A stretch of DNA of 64,000 bases from Curvibacter sp. (GCA_020248905.1 JADCGR010000012.1:1-64000); one strand, 5' to 3'; shown: positions 1 to 10,128, counted from the first letter of the stretch. The notes: generated from the sequence alone by a model not told the origin. Made by a program: numbers and translations.

Positions 1-154
1 ACACTCACCATTGCGTACTTTGACCGGCTGGGGGTACCAAGACTGTCCTGACCTCAAACTCTCGAACCGCCCGGTGCGGACCCGCATGCCGGGTGGTGTG
101 GCAGGGGTGCCTCCTACAATGGAGGCCCCCTTTGCCGATTTCCGTCCACGCGAG

Positions 155-1277
<1,123 letters not shown>

Positions 1278-1285
<8 letters not shown>

Positions 1286-1859
1286 CCGCAGTACGCTGGA
1301 AGCCATGGCCAGCCTGGTGCCGCCGGGCTCGCGCGTGCTAGATCTCGGTTGCGGCGATGGCGCTCTGCTGGCCCATCTGCAGGCTACGCGCGGCTGCGCG
1401 GGCTACGGCATCGAACTGGCCGACGCCAATGTGCTTGCCTGCGTGCAGCGCGGCGTCAACGTGATACAGCTCAACCTGGACGAGGGCCTGTCCATCTTTG
1501 GCGACCAGAGCTTTGACGTGGTGCTGCAGATCGACACCCTGCAGCATCTTCGCAACGCCGAAACCGTGCTTCGCGAGACCGCGCGTGTGGGCCGCACGGG
1601 CATCGTGGCGTTTCCCAATTTCGCGCACTGGCCCAACCGGCTCAGCGTGCTGGGCGGGCGCATGCCCGTGACGCGCCGCCTGCCCTACCAGTGGTACGAC
1701 ACGCCTAACATCCGGGTTGGCACGTATGCCGACCTGCGGGTGCTCGCCCGACGTAACGGGTTGCAGATCCTCGACAGCTTCGGTCTGCACAACGGCCGCC
1801 TGATCCGCTGGCTGCCCAATCTGCGTGCTAGCACGGCCGTGCTCAAGTTCTCAAGGTGA
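1278..1859 (+). CDS. metW: Methionine biosynthesis protein MetW
   Basis: Small SAM-dependent methyltransferase-fold protein of 193 aa that accompanies MetX in many proteobacteria and is thought to support homoserine acylation. The SAM-binding motif I reads [12 protein letters not shown] near residues 17-28, followed by the typical [12 protein letters not shown] segment. The start ATG lies inside the 3' end of metX (8-base overlap), the standard arrangement for this pair. The stop codon is interleaved with the start of the next gene (TGATG), suggesting a three-gene transcript. Identity is firm from motif and context; the exact biochemical activity of MetW is less clear in the family. Confidence 0.93.
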
Positions 1860-2446
1860 TGCCCATGGCCGATACGTCTGACAGCCCCGAAGCCCGTGCC
1901 GCCCGTGCCCGCGCCCTTCTGGACAGGGCCACCGAGGTCTTCGACGCCGCTGCCGTGCAGGCGGCGATGGACCGGGTGGCCGACGAGATCAACGCCCGTT
2001 TCGCGCAAACCGACAGCCCGGCCTTTCCGCTGGTGCTGGGCGTGATGGGCGGGGCCGTGGTCTTTGCCGGGCAGATCCTCACGCGTTTCCGGTTCCCGCT
2101 GGAGTTTGATTACATCCACGTCACGCGCTACGGCGCCAGGGACCAGGGCGGGCGCATCGAGTGGAAGGTGGAGCCGCGCGCCGAGGTGCGCGGGCGCACC
2201 GTCATCGTGCTCGACGACATCCTGGACGAAGGCGAAACCCTGGCCCACGTAAAAGAACGCCTGCTGGCCATGGGCGCGGCCGAGGTGCTGCTCGTGGTGT
2301 TTGCCGACAAGGACATCGGCAAACCCAAGCCCGCCAAACCCGACCACGTGGGCCTGGTGTTGCCCAACAAGTTCGTGGTGGGCGTGGGCATGGACGCCTA
2401 CGGTTACTGGCGCAATCTGCCGGGTATCTGGGCCCTGGATATCTAG
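1859..2446 (+). CDS. Hypoxanthine-guanine phosphoribosyltransferase family protein
   Basis: Type I phosphoribosyltransferase of about 195 aa, expected to salvage hypoxanthine or guanine with PRPP. The PRPP-binding loop is clear as VIVLDDILDEGET around residues 116-128, preceded by the LGVMGGAVVFAG strand-loop typical of HGPRT. Translation can begin at the ATG overlapping the metW stop (TGATG) or at the in-frame ATG at 1865, which gives the more usual MADTSDSPEA start. It follows metXW on the same strand without a gap. Members of this family in related genomes are annotated as HGPRT; xanthine or other purine specificity is not excluded. Confidence 0.85.
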   Translation: MPMADTSDSPEARAARARALLDRATEVFDAAAVQAAMDRVADEINARFAQTDSPAFPLVLGVMGGAVVFAGQILTRFRFPLEFDYIHVTRYGARDQGGRIEWKVEPRAEVRGRTVIVLDDILDEGETLAHVKERLLAMGAAEVLLVVFADKDIGKPKPAKPDHVGLVLPNKFVVGVGMDAYGYWRNLPGIWALDI

Positions 2447-2515
2447 AACTCACGAATAAATCTACTGCGCGACCCGATGGCCGCGTTGGGCGGTGTTGGC
2501 TAAGGCCGCTGCGCT

Positions 2516-2586
2516 TAACTTTCACAAGCGAAAGTTAGCCTCCACCGCAACTTCGTTGTCGGAATCCTCACGTACCTGAAGTACGT
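2516..2586. repeat. Intergenic palindromic element with two hairpins
   Basis: Between convergent genes lie two perfect inverted repeats. One is an 8-bp arm pair TAACTTTC/GAAAGTTA around a 6-base loop (2516-2537); the other is ACGTAC/GTACGT around CTGAA (2570-2586). Neither is followed by a T-run, so neither is a standard intrinsic terminator. The rest of 2447-2653 contains no supportable gene. A dispersed repeat is possible, but no second copy was noticed in this window. Confidence 0.4.
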
Positions 2587-2653
2587 TCCGGCTCCTGCGC
2601 TCCGTGCGCCTTGCCCTCGGGTCGCTCGCTCCGATTTCTCCGCGAGTTCCAGG

Positions 2654-3949
2654 TCAGGAGCCGTAGCCCATGGTCTGCGGCAGCCAGAGTACGATCTCCG
2701 GAAAAACTGTCATGGCCACCAGCAGGCCCAGCAGCATCGCGAGGAAAAGCCAGCCCTCGCGCATCATTTCGCCAATCGGGATGCCCGTCAGCGCCTTGGT
2801 CACAAACAGCAGCATGCCAAAGGGCGGGTGGATCAGGCCGATCATCATGTTGAGCACCACCAGCACACCAAAGTGCACGAGGTCCACGCCTAGCATCTTG
2901 GCTGCGGGCAGCAGCATGGGCACGAAGACCAGCAGCAGCACGGACACATCGAGAAAGCAGCCCAGCACCAGGAACAGCGCGTTGACCATGAAGAGGAACT
3001 GCAGCCGGCTCAGGTTCAGGCTCTCGACCCAGGCCGCCATGGCCTGGGGCACACCCTCGGCGGTAAACGCGTAGTTGAGCATGAAGGCGCCGGCCAGGAT
3101 GATGGTGATAACGGCGCTGGCCCGCGCGGATTCCAGCACCACTCCCCAGAAAGAGCGCCAGCTCAGGGCGCGAAACACCACCGCCGCCAGAACCAGCGCG
3201 TGCAATGCGGCCACGGCGGCGGCCTCGGTGGGCGTGAAGACGCCCGAATAGATGCCTCCGAGCAGCACGATGGGCATGGAAAGGGGCAGGGCGCCCCGCA
3301 GCAGGATAGCCGGCCATTCCCGGCGCGGCACCGGGGCTTCGCGCGGCATCCGGCGCTTGTGCGCGATGTACTGCACCACCGCCATCATGAGCAGGGCCAT
3401 GCACAGGCCCGGCAACAGCCCGCCCAGGAACAACGCGCCGACCGAGGCCCCAGACACCAGTGCGTAGATCACCATGGGGATGGAGGGCGGAATCATGGGC
3501 CCGAGGGTGGCACTGGCCACGACCACGGCGCCCGCAAAGCCGCGCGAGTATTCGGGCTTCTTCAGCATCTGCCTTATGGTCACCAGCCCCGGGCCGGCAG
3601 CATCGGCAATCGCACTGCCGCTCATGCCCGAGAAGATCACGCTGACCAGAACATCTACTTGCGCGAGGCCGCCGCGCAGGCGGCCCACCAGGATGCGGCA
3701 GAAGTCGAAGATGCGTTCGCTCACCGTACCCGCGTTCATGATGTTGGCCGCAAAAACAAACAGCGGCACAGCCAGCAGCACATAACTGTTGTACAGGCCA
3801 TTGCCTACCTGCTCGGCCATGAGCCCGAGGTCCTGCCCCTTGACCAGCAGGTAGGCCACGCCTGCCATGAGCATCGAAAACCCGATGGGCATGCGCAGCA
3901 GCATGCCGGCCAGCACCACGCCCACCAGCGTCGACAAGGCCAGGCTCAT
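2654..3949 (-). CDS. dctM: TRAP transporter large permease DctM
   Basis: Large membrane subunit of a tripartite ATP-independent periplasmic (TRAP) transporter, using an ion gradient to import a substrate delivered by the binding protein. It is 431 aa of almost continuous hydrophobic helices, typical of DctM (about 12 segments), with the characteristic MIPPSIPMVIY and FSGMSGSAIADAAG motifs. The reading frame extends a little upstream through a TTG, but the ATG at 3949 gives the usual start. It is the last gene of a dctP-dctQ-dctM operon, 43 bases after dctQ. The substrate cannot be read from the permease. Confidence 0.94.
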   Translation of the reverse strand: MSLALSTLVGVVLAGMLLRMPIGFSMLMAGVAYLLVKGQDLGLMAEQVGNGLYNSYVLLAVPLFVFAANIMNAGTVSERIFDFCRILVGRLRGGLAQVDVLVSVIFSGMSGSAIADAAGPGLVTIRQMLKKPEYSRGFAGAVVVASATLGPMIPPSIPMVIYALVSGASVGALFLGGLLPGLCMALLMMAVVQYIAHKRRMPREAPVPRREWPAILLRGALPLSMPIVLLGGIYSGVFTPTEAAAVAALHALVLAAVVFRALSWRSFWGVVLESARASAVITIILAGAFMLNYAFTAEGVPQAMAAWVESLNLSRLQFLFMVNALFLVLGCFLDVSVLLLVFVPMLLPAAKMLGVDLVHFGVLVVLNMMIGLIHPPFGMLLFVTKALTGIPIGEMMREGWLFLAMLLGLLVAMTVFPEIVLWLPQTMGYGS

Positions 3950-3992
3950 CCGCAAACCGCCGTAGGGGTGCTTGCGGGCGACCTTGACGCGC

Positions 3993-4487
3993 TCACGCGC
4001 CCGGCCCCTGGGCTTCGAGGTCCAGGCCCTGCCAGGCGCGCCACAGGCCCCACAGGCTGTGCGCTACCAGCGCTAGCAGCAGCAGCAACAAGGGCAGAAA
4101 GACCCACTGGAAGGACAGGCCCAGCACGGGCGTGCCCTCGCGGCGCATGAAGTGCACATAGTCCCAGTTGGCCGGGACGGCCATGGCCGCCAGGCCCCCG
4201 ATCAGCAGGTGGCCCGCTATCTTCATCCAGCGGCGCGCGCGTGGGCCCACGCTGTTCCAGACCAGGTCAAACACCACATGCTCGCGCTGCGGCACCATGA
4301 AGGCCGCCGCCCAGAGGATGACCCAGAGGTAGAGCACCACGGCCAGCTCGTCGGTCCAGGGCAGGGGCTGGTTCAAGCCAAAGCGGGCCGCGATCTGGAT
4401 CAGAAAAACCCCGAACAGGGCCAGGAACATCAGACCGCCCAGGGTGCGGGCGGCCGTGTGCAGCCAAGCCATGAAACGATGAGCCAT
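3993..4487 (-). CDS. dctQ: TRAP transporter small permease DctQ
   Basis: Small membrane subunit of the TRAP transporter, 164 aa with four predicted hydrophobic helices (near residues 15-35, 48-65, 88-105 and 125-148). The conserved PLPWTDELAVVLYLWVILW stretch between helices 1 and 2 identifies the DctQ family. It starts 3 bases after the binding-protein stop codon and is followed by dctM. It is expected to form the membrane complex with DctM. Confidence 0.92.
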   Translation of the reverse strand: MAHRFMAWLHTAARTLGGLMFLALFGVFLIQIAARFGLNQPLPWTDELAVVLYLWVILWAAAFMVPQREHVVFDLVWNSVGPRARRWMKIAGHLLIGGLAAMAVPANWDYVHFMRREGTPVLGLSFQWVFLPLLLLLLALVAHSLWGLWRAWQGLDLEAQGPGA

Positions 4488-4490
4488 AGA

Positions 4491-5501
4491 TCAGCGCGTG
4501 GCGTTGATGCGGTCCAGCAGACCGGCTGGCCAGGCCCGGGCGTACTCAGATTGCGCGTAGGCGGCCTGCACGGCCTTGCGGAAAGCGTCCACGTCGGGTG
4601 TGCTGACCTGCAGGCCCTGCTGGCGGAAGAAGTCGAGCAGCTGGCCCTCTTCCTTGATGCGGCTGTCGTTGTTGAACTTCGCCGCCGCATGCGCCGCAGC
4701 GCTGACCTGCTGCTTCTGCGCGGGGGTGAGTGCGTTCCAACTCTTGTTCGACATGGTGATGAACAGACTGTCCACCAGATGCTGCGTCAGCACTAGCTGT
4801 TTAGTCACCTCGTAGAACTTGGCGGCGCGCGTTGTGGGCAGGGGGTTGTCCTGGCCGTCGATGGTGCCGGTCTTGAGGCCCAGGTAAACCTCGCCAAAGG
4901 CCAGTGGCGTGGCCGTGGCGCCCAGTGCATTGCCGAGGAACAGCCATTCCTTGCTGCCTGGCATGCGCAGTTTCACGCCCCTGAGGTCGGCGGGCGTCTG
5001 CACCTTGCGGGCCTCGCGCAGATTGAGCTGGCGTGTGCCGAGGTAGACCGTGGAAAGCACGGTCACATCCATCTGCTCCGAGACAGCCTTGAACAGCTCG
5101 GCGCCGATGGGGCCGTTGAAGACTTTCTGCTGGTGCTGCGGCTCGCGGATCACATAACCTGCCGTGAAGATCGAGAAGGCCGGCACCAGCTTGGCGATAT
5201 CAAACGCCGAGATCGAGGCAAGCTCAAGATTGCCGCGCGCCATGGCCGCAGGCTCGGCGCCCTGCTTGAACAGCGCGGCGTTGAGGTTGATCTGCACGTC
5301 GAACTGGTTGGGCGCAGAGTTTTCCAGCGTTTCCTTGAACACGGTCCACATCCTGGCGTGCCAGTCGTCGGGGACAGCAGGCGTGGAGATGCGCAGGGTG
5401 ATCTTGCTCTGGGCCACGGCGGGCGAAGTCAGGCTGAGTAGGGCCAGGGCCGAGACGCAGGCCGCCAGCAGGCCACGGCGCAGGGGGGCGACGGATTTCA
5501 A
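4491..5501 (-). CDS. dctP: TRAP transporter substrate-binding protein DctP
   Basis: Periplasmic solute receptor of the TRAP system, 336 aa. A Sec signal peptide is visible (positive start, hydrophobic LLAACVSALALLSL, cleavage after AVA near residue 26). The DctP fold is supported by the conserved LRMPGS segment, whose Arg normally binds the substrate carboxylate, and by the GTIDGQDNP motif. The chosen start is TTG at 5501, preceded at good distance by AGGAGA; an upstream extension in the same frame would put a second hydrophobic stretch before the signal peptide and is less likely. It heads the operon with dctQ and dctM. Substrate unknown, probably an organic acid. Confidence 0.9.
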   Translation of the reverse strand: MKSVAPLRRGLLAACVSALALLSLTSPAVAQSKITLRISTPAVPDDWHARMWTVFKETLENSAPNQFDVQINLNAALFKQGAEPAAMARGNLELASISAFDIAKLVPAFSIFTAGYVIREPQHQQKVFNGPIGAELFKAVSEQMDVTVLSTVYLGTRQLNLREARKVQTPADLRGVKLRMPGSKEWLFLGNALGATATPLAFGEVYLGLKTGTIDGQDNPLPTTRAAKFYEVTKQLVLTQHLVDSLFITMSNKSWNALTPAQKQQVSAAAHAAAKFNNDSRIKEEGQLLDFFRQQGLQVSTPDVDAFRKAVQAAYAQSEYARAWPAGLLDRINATR

Positions 5502-5607
5502 GGGGGTCTCCTGGAATTCTTGCGGGGAGTCAGAAGTGTAAGCATCCGCGCGCCGAGATGGGGGCTGAATATACTGGCAGCCGCCCAGCATGACGAGGAG
5601 CAAGCCC

Positions 5608-7083
5608 ATGAACAGCCGCGCCAACCAGACCGTGATCGACACCGCCCGCGTCCTGGACGACGTGACCCGGGTGTGGGATGGGCAGATCGTGCGCCAGCTC
5701 AGCGACTACATCACTGTTCCCGCCAAGTCGCCCATGTTCGACCCCCAGTGGGCGCAGCATGGCTATATCGACACGGTGGTGCGCCAGGCGGCGACCTGGG
5801 TCGAGGCGCAGAAGGTCGAAGGCCTGCGGCTCGAGGTCATCCGGCTCGAAGGCCGCACCCCGGTGATCTTTTTCGAGTTGCCCGCGAGCCGCAGCGAAGC
5901 CGAAGGTCAGGTGTCTGCTCAGACCGTGCTCATGTACGGCCATCTGGACAAGCAGCCCGAGTTCAGCGGCTGGCGCAAAGATCTCGGTCCATGGACCCCG
6001 ACGTACGAAGACGGCAAGCTCTATGGCCGTGGCGGCGCTGACGACGGCTACGCCGTCTACGCCAGCATTGCGGCCATCCAGGCGCTGAAGAAGCAGAAGC
6101 TCGCCCATCCGCGCATCGTGGGCCTCATCGAAAGCTGCGAGGAAAGCGGCTCCTACGACCTGCTGCCCTACGTTGACGCGCTGCGCACGCGTCTGGGCGA
6201 GGTGGGCCTGGTGGTGTGCCTGGACTCGGGCGCCGGCAATTACGACCAGCTCTGGCTCACCACCAGTCTGCGTGGCATGGCCAGTGGCGTGCTCAAGGTG
6301 GAGATCCTGACCGAGGGTGTGCATTCGGGCGACGCCAGTGGTGTGGTGCCATCAAGCTTTCGCATCATGCGTCAGGTGCTGGACCGGCTGGAAGACAGCA
6401 AGACCGGCCGCCTGCTGCCGCAAAGCTTTCATTGCGCGGTGCCGCCCGAGCGCATGCAGCAGGCGCGCGCCACAGCCGCCATCCTCGGCGATGAGGTCTA
6501 CAAGCGCTTCCCCTGGGTGCACTACGACTGCGAGGGCGACGCGCGCGTGGCCCTGCCCATGACGACCGACCCCGTTCAGGCACTGCTCAACCGCACCTGG
6601 GTGCCAACGCTCAGCGTGACCGGCGCCGAGGGCCTGCCGGAACTGCATAACGCCGGCAATGTGCTGAGGCCTTACACCGCCTTCAAGGTCTCGCTGCGTC
6701 TGCCGCCGCTGGTGGAAGCGGCGACCGCCGTGCAGGAACTCAAGACCCTGCTCGAAGACAACGCGCCTTACCAGGCCCGCGTGACCTTCGAGGGCCTGAG
6801 CTCGGCCACGGGCTGGAACGCCCCCGAGGCCGTGCCGTGGTTCAGCCAGGCCATGGATGCGGCCTCGCGCAGCTATTACGGCGCGCCCTGCGGCTACATG
6901 GGCCAGGGCGGCACCATCCCGCTCATGAACATGCTCTCACGCGGATTCCCCAAGGCGCAGATGATGGTCTGCGGCGTGCTGGGACCGAAGAGCAATGCCC
7001 ACGGCCCCAATGAATTCCTGCACGTGCCCTATGCGCGCAAGCTCACGGCTGCGGTGGCGCAGGTGATCGCGCAGATGCCCTGA
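5608..7083 (+). CDS. M20 family metallopeptidase
   Basis: Zinc-dependent exopeptidase or amidohydrolase of the M20 family, 491 aa, cytoplasmic. Metal-ligand motifs are in order: MYGHLDKQPEFSGW (His, Asp), GRGGADDGYA (Asp), and IESCEESGS (catalytic Glu and metal Glu); the dimerisation domain follows at about 220-370. The start ATG has GAGGAG eight bases upstream. It is divergent from dctP, separated by 106 bases, and may be functionally linked to uptake by that transporter, but this is only context. The closest type is the CNDP-like dipeptidase group; exact substrate unknown. Confidence 0.9.
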   Translation: MNSRANQTVIDTARVLDDVTRVWDGQIVRQLSDYITVPAKSPMFDPQWAQHGYIDTVVRQAATWVEAQKVEGLRLEVIRLEGRTPVIFFELPASRSEAEGQVSAQTVLMYGHLDKQPEFSGWRKDLGPWTPTYEDGKLYGRGGADDGYAVYASIAAIQALKKQKLAHPRIVGLIESCEESGSYDLLPYVDALRTRLGEVGLVVCLDSGAGNYDQLWLTTSLRGMASGVLKVEILTEGVHSGDASGVVPSSFRIMRQVLDRLEDSKTGRLLPQSFHCAVPPERMQQARATAAILGDEVYKRFPWVHYDCEGDARVALPMTTDPVQALLNRTWVPTLSVTGAEGLPELHNAGNVLRPYTAFKVSLRLPPLVEAATAVQELKTLLEDNAPYQARVTFEGLSSATGWNAPEAVPWFSQAMDAASRSYYGAPCGYMGQGGTIPLMNMLSRGFPKAQMMVCGVLGPKSNAHGPNEFLHVPYARKLTAAVAQVIAQMP

Positions 7084-7129
7084 GCCGGGGCCGGCATACC
7101 CACGGAGCGCGCTGAGCCTTCGACCGAAC

Positions 7130-7972
7130 ATGCAGGAATCCACCCTCACCACCTACGTCGCGTCTGACGGCGACAACCTCGCGGTGCAGGACTGGCCACT
7201 GGGCCCGGGCACGCGCCTGCGCGGCGTGGTGCTGCTGGTCCACGGCCTGGGCGAGCACGCGGGCCGCTACGAGCACCTAGCGCGCTGGCTCAACGAGCGG
7301 GGCTTTGCCGTGCGAGGCTATGACCAATACGGCCATGGCGAATCCGGCGGCGTGCGTGGTGGCCTGCCGTCAAGTCAGCGCCTGGTCGAAGACCTGGCCG
7401 ACATCCTGGGCAGCACGCGCAAGCGCATGCAGGCCAGCACGCCCCTGATCCTGCTCGGCCACAGCCTGGGCGGCCTGGTGGCGGCGCAGCTTGTCGCCCA
7501 GGGCCTCGGCCGGGTGGACGGGTTGGTGCTGTCCTCGCCCGCGCTGGACCCGGGGCTCAGCGCCTTTCAAAAACTGCTGCTGGCCGTACTGCCATCGGTG
7601 GCGCCCGATCTACGGGTTCGCAACGGTCTGGACCCGAGCTGGCTCTCGCACGACCCGCAGGTGGTGCAGGCCTACCAGCAGGACCGGCTGATCCACGACC
7701 GCATCTCGGGCCGCCTGGCGCGCTATATCGCTGACACCGGCCCGCTCGTACTGGCCGCCGCGCCCCGCTGGCAGGTCCCCACGCTGCTGCTCTACGCCGG
7801 TGCGGACCGGTTGGTCAGCCCGCACGGCAGCGCCGCATTCGCTAGGGCCGCGCCTGCACGGGTGGTGGAGTCTGAGCTCTATCCCGATCTCTACCATGAG
7901 ATCTTCAACGAGCAGGCGCGTGAGCCGGTCTACGCCAGGCTGGGCGCGTGGCTGGACCGCTGGTTTGGCTGA
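7130..7972 (+). CDS. Alpha/beta hydrolase, monoacylglycerol lipase-like
   Basis: Serine hydrolase of 280 aa of the lysophospholipase/monoglyceride lipase (S33, Hydrolase_4) group. The oxyanion motif LLVHGLGEHAGRY is near residue 38, the DQYGHGESGG turn near 67, and the nucleophile elbow GHSLGG near residue 107. A late Asp (GADRLVSP) and His (YPDLYHEIFNE) complete the triad. No signal peptide is evident, so it is likely cytoplasmic. It follows the M20 peptidase by 46 bases and could be cotranscribed. Substrate assignment is by family only. Confidence 0.88.
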   Translation: MQESTLTTYVASDGDNLAVQDWPLGPGTRLRGVVLLVHGLGEHAGRYEHLARWLNERGFAVRGYDQYGHGESGGVRGGLPSSQRLVEDLADILGSTRKRMQASTPLILLGHSLGGLVAAQLVAQGLGRVDGLVLSSPALDPGLSAFQKLLLAVLPSVAPDLRVRNGLDPSWLSHDPQVVQAYQQDRLIHDRISGRLARYIADTGPLVLAAAPRWQVPTLLLYAGADRLVSPHGSAAFARAAPARVVESELYPDLYHEIFNEQAREPVYARLGAWLDRWFG

Positions 7973-8042
7973 AGGCCGCCTAGGTTCAGCCTGAGCAGGC
8001 CGATAGCGAGATTCGTGTAGTGCGTCGCTTGAGGCAGAGGAG

Positions 8043-9062
8043 ATGACTCTGACAGCAGATGAGAAAAGGCACTTGCCGACGCACGAGGATAATCAGTCTG
8101 TAAAACTGACTCCAGAAACGCTAATGAAAAAAGCAACTGACCAAACAAGATATGGCATCTACGAATGGTTCGGTCGTGACGCCGTGGAGCTGGACTTGCC
8201 GCAGAGAAGGCAGTTATTGAAATCCGCGGCGGGAAAAGATACGTCCTCAGAGGCATGCCCGTTTGCGGAATCGATCATCACTGAAGCGAAGTGTTCAAAA
8301 CCTGGCGGTGTCTGCTCCATACGTAAGTATCAGAAGATCGGGGGCATCATTTCGGTCAAGGACGATGTACCTGTGACAGTCTGCCCGCAACGCTTCTTGG
8401 AGAGCAAGGAGCTTCTTAGATGGGTTGGGAAGGTAATGCTGGGCGGAGAGCACCCAATTGCGATCAAAGAAATTCCTTTCCTCGCGAAGATGTCAAACGA
8501 CGAAGAGGACGAGAAAAAGAAGGCGGGTCGAATCGATTGGGTGCTAGTTGACCCCGCATCTCTCGATACGACCATGAGATGGTGTGCACTTGAGACTCAA
8601 GCCGTGTACTTTTCTGGAAAAGCAATGGCGAGTGAGTTTCAGCAATGGGCAGGAACGGTGTCAGAAAAGATTCCGTTTCCAACCGAGAATCGACGGCCCG
8701 ACTATCGTAGCTCAGGCCCCAAAAGACTTGCGCCGCAATTGCAGGTCAAGGTGCCAGAGCTTCGCAACTGGGGAGCGAAGACCGCGGTTTTGGTGGATCA
8801 ATTCTTTTTCTCCCAAATGAGTGACTTACGCGAATTGACAGGCCCCGAGCACGATAGATTAGCCAATTCAGACGTGGTGTGGTTCGTTGCCAACTACCGT
8901 AATCGCCAGCTTGTGCCCGGGAGGGTGGTCTACTCACGATTGAGTGAATCCATTACAGCGCTCAATGCAACACGGCCTGTTGGCAAAAGTGCGTTTGAAT
9001 CAGAGATTCGAGACTCGATCTCCAACTCGCACAAGCGAGGGCGTCGAGTTTTTATTCTTTAA
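8043..9062 (+). CDS. NotI-family type II restriction endonuclease
   Basis: Probable DNA-cleaving enzyme of the NotI family, 339 aa. An early RYGIYEWFGRD motif (residues 36-46) is followed by four cysteines spaced like the NotI metal site: C72 in ACPF, C84 in AKCSK, C91 in GVCS and C114 in TVCPQ. A candidate active site follows, with D165 (RIDW) and E184-x-Q186 (LETQ), as in NotI's D...ExQ variant of PD-(D/E)XK. The gene is richer in A/T and uses rarer codons than its neighbours, which suggests recent transfer. It converges on a DNA adenine methyltransferase gene with an 11-base overlap. The AGAGGAG before ATG 8043 touches the start codon, so a slightly later start such as residue 28 is possible. 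Confidence 0.8.
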   Translation: MTLTADEKRHLPTHEDNQSVKLTPETLMKKATDQTRYGIYEWFGRDAVELDLPQRRQLLKSAAGKDTSSEACPFAESIITEAKCSKPGGVCSIRKYQKIGGIISVKDDVPVTVCPQRFLESKELLRWVGKVMLGGEHPIAIKEIPFLAKMSNDEEDEKKKAGRIDWVLVDPASLDTTMRWCALETQAVYFSGKAMASEFQQWAGTVSEKIPFPTENRRPDYRSSGPKRLAPQLQVKVPELRNWGAKTAVLVDQFFFSQMSDLRELTGPEHDRLANSDVVWFVANYRNRQLVPGRVVYSRLSESITALNATRPVGKSAFESEIRDSISNSHKRGRRVFIL

Positions 9063-10074
9063 GCAGCAAAAGCTCGTTCTTTATTTCGTGATGCGTAGTC
9101 TTCATCGGTGCCCGCAAGATTTCGAAATGATATTTAGCGGCCAGAGAAACTACCTCGGGGACGTCGTCGTAAGTCATCATGACAGGACCCATGCAACGGG
9201 CCATTTCAAAAAACAAATGCTCATGATCAACTTCTGAAAATGTATAGAGTCGTCCCCCAACTCGTTTTCCACCTGCTGTGTAGGGAGGATCGACAAACCA
9301 TGCGGTGTCGTGCTCCGGCTGAAGCATGGGAATAAGCTCAAATGCGTCTCCGGATACAAAGCGGAGCCTTTCGCGGAATGAGCGAATCCCGCGCATACGT
9401 TTGACTAAAGTTTCTGGATACCACCGGGAGGCCAAGCCTTTACCGTTCTCCCCGGACTTCATGCGACTTGCTCCTGGAGCAAGAATCCCGCCGCGATTGA
9501 CGCGGTTTTTCAAGATGGTCGCAAAAGCAGCCATTGGAAGCGACGTCGCAAAACCGGCAAGAGCTTCATCGACGTTCGTATTAGTCATCTCGAACGAGAG
9601 GACTCGTTGGAAAAGCTGCTCAGATTCAAAATCGGAACCGCAAACCAAAAGCTCCCACAAAGAAGACACAGCAGGGTCCATTTCGATTAACACGACCTCG
9701 TCAACCAAGTGTTCGGCAGCAACTGTGAGCCCGACGGTGGCTCCACCTGCAAAGGGTTCAACAAGAGTTGTGGGTCGTTTGGGAAGCGAACGAATCCATT
9801 TGCGAACCTCTGGAACCAACCAAGTCTTTCCCCCGGGATAGCGTAGCGGGCTGATCTGTGTTACCTGAGAAACGTTGGTTGGTGATGCTGCTCGGTTTGC
9901 ATCTTGCAGCAGAGTCAAGAGTAGCTGCCCTTGCGAGGGATTTTGCAAGTACGGCTTGAGCTCCTGAAGAACCTGTTTACAAAACTGATGAACGATCACA
10001 GAGCTTCGTGTAAGTCCGTTTTCCGACAGGCGGTCAATCCGGCGTTTTTGTCGCGCTAGCGCAGTAGAGTCCAT
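9052..10074 (-). CDS. D12-class DNA adenine-N6 methyltransferase
   Basis: Dam/MboI-like (D12 class) DNA methyltransferase of 340 aa, presumably the protective partner of the adjacent endonuclease. Motif X is SPLRYPGGKTW near residues 75-85, motif I is VEPFAGGATVG near 105-115, and the catalytic DPPY lies at about residue 265. About 70 extra helical N-terminal residues precede the catalytic core. The start ATG is preceded by GGAGAC at good spacing and by a plausible promoter. Base composition is low in G+C like its partner. The recognition sequence is unknown, but an m6A enzyme means the target should contain adenine, unlike NotI's own site. Confidence 0.9.
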   Translation of the reverse strand: MDSTALARQKRRIDRLSENGLTRSSVIVHQFCKQVLQELKPYLQNPSQGQLLLTLLQDANRAASPTNVSQVTQISPLRYPGGKTWLVPEVRKWIRSLPKRPTTLVEPFAGGATVGLTVAAEHLVDEVVLIEMDPAVSSLWELLVCGSDFESEQLFQRVLSFEMTNTNVDEALAGFATSLPMAAFATILKNRVNRGGILAPGASRMKSGENGKGLASRWYPETLVKRMRGIRSFRERLRFVSGDAFELIPMLQPEHDTAWFVDPPYTAGGKRVGGRLYTFSEVDHEHLFFEMARCMGPVMMTYDDVPEVVSLAAKYHFEILRAPMKTTHHEIKNELLLLKE

Positions 10075-10085
10075 GTATTGTCTCC

Positions 10086-10128
10086 GTGAACACTCACGGG
10101 ATCATACCCAATGTTGGAAACTTCGCAA
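10086..10128 (-). promoter_or_regulatory. Promoter and small palindrome upstream of the methyltransferase
   Basis: On the minus strand, TTGCGA (10123-10128) and TATGAT (10101-10106) are 16 bases apart, a good sigma-70 type match 27 bases before the ATG. Between the -10 and the start is GTGAGTGTTCAC (10086-10097), with GTGA/TCAC arms, a possible operator for keeping methyltransferase expression in check. Both are read by eye only. Confidence 0.45.

Noticed and set aside
1-154. A SAM-responsive riboswitch before metX
   Set aside because: No conserved SAM riboswitch core was recognised; only a TACAAT near 115-120 resembles a -10 box, without a matching -35.
2568-3404. A long minus-strand frame within dctM
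   Set aside because: Different frame from the clear DctM permease; Arg/Pro/Gly-rich without motifs.
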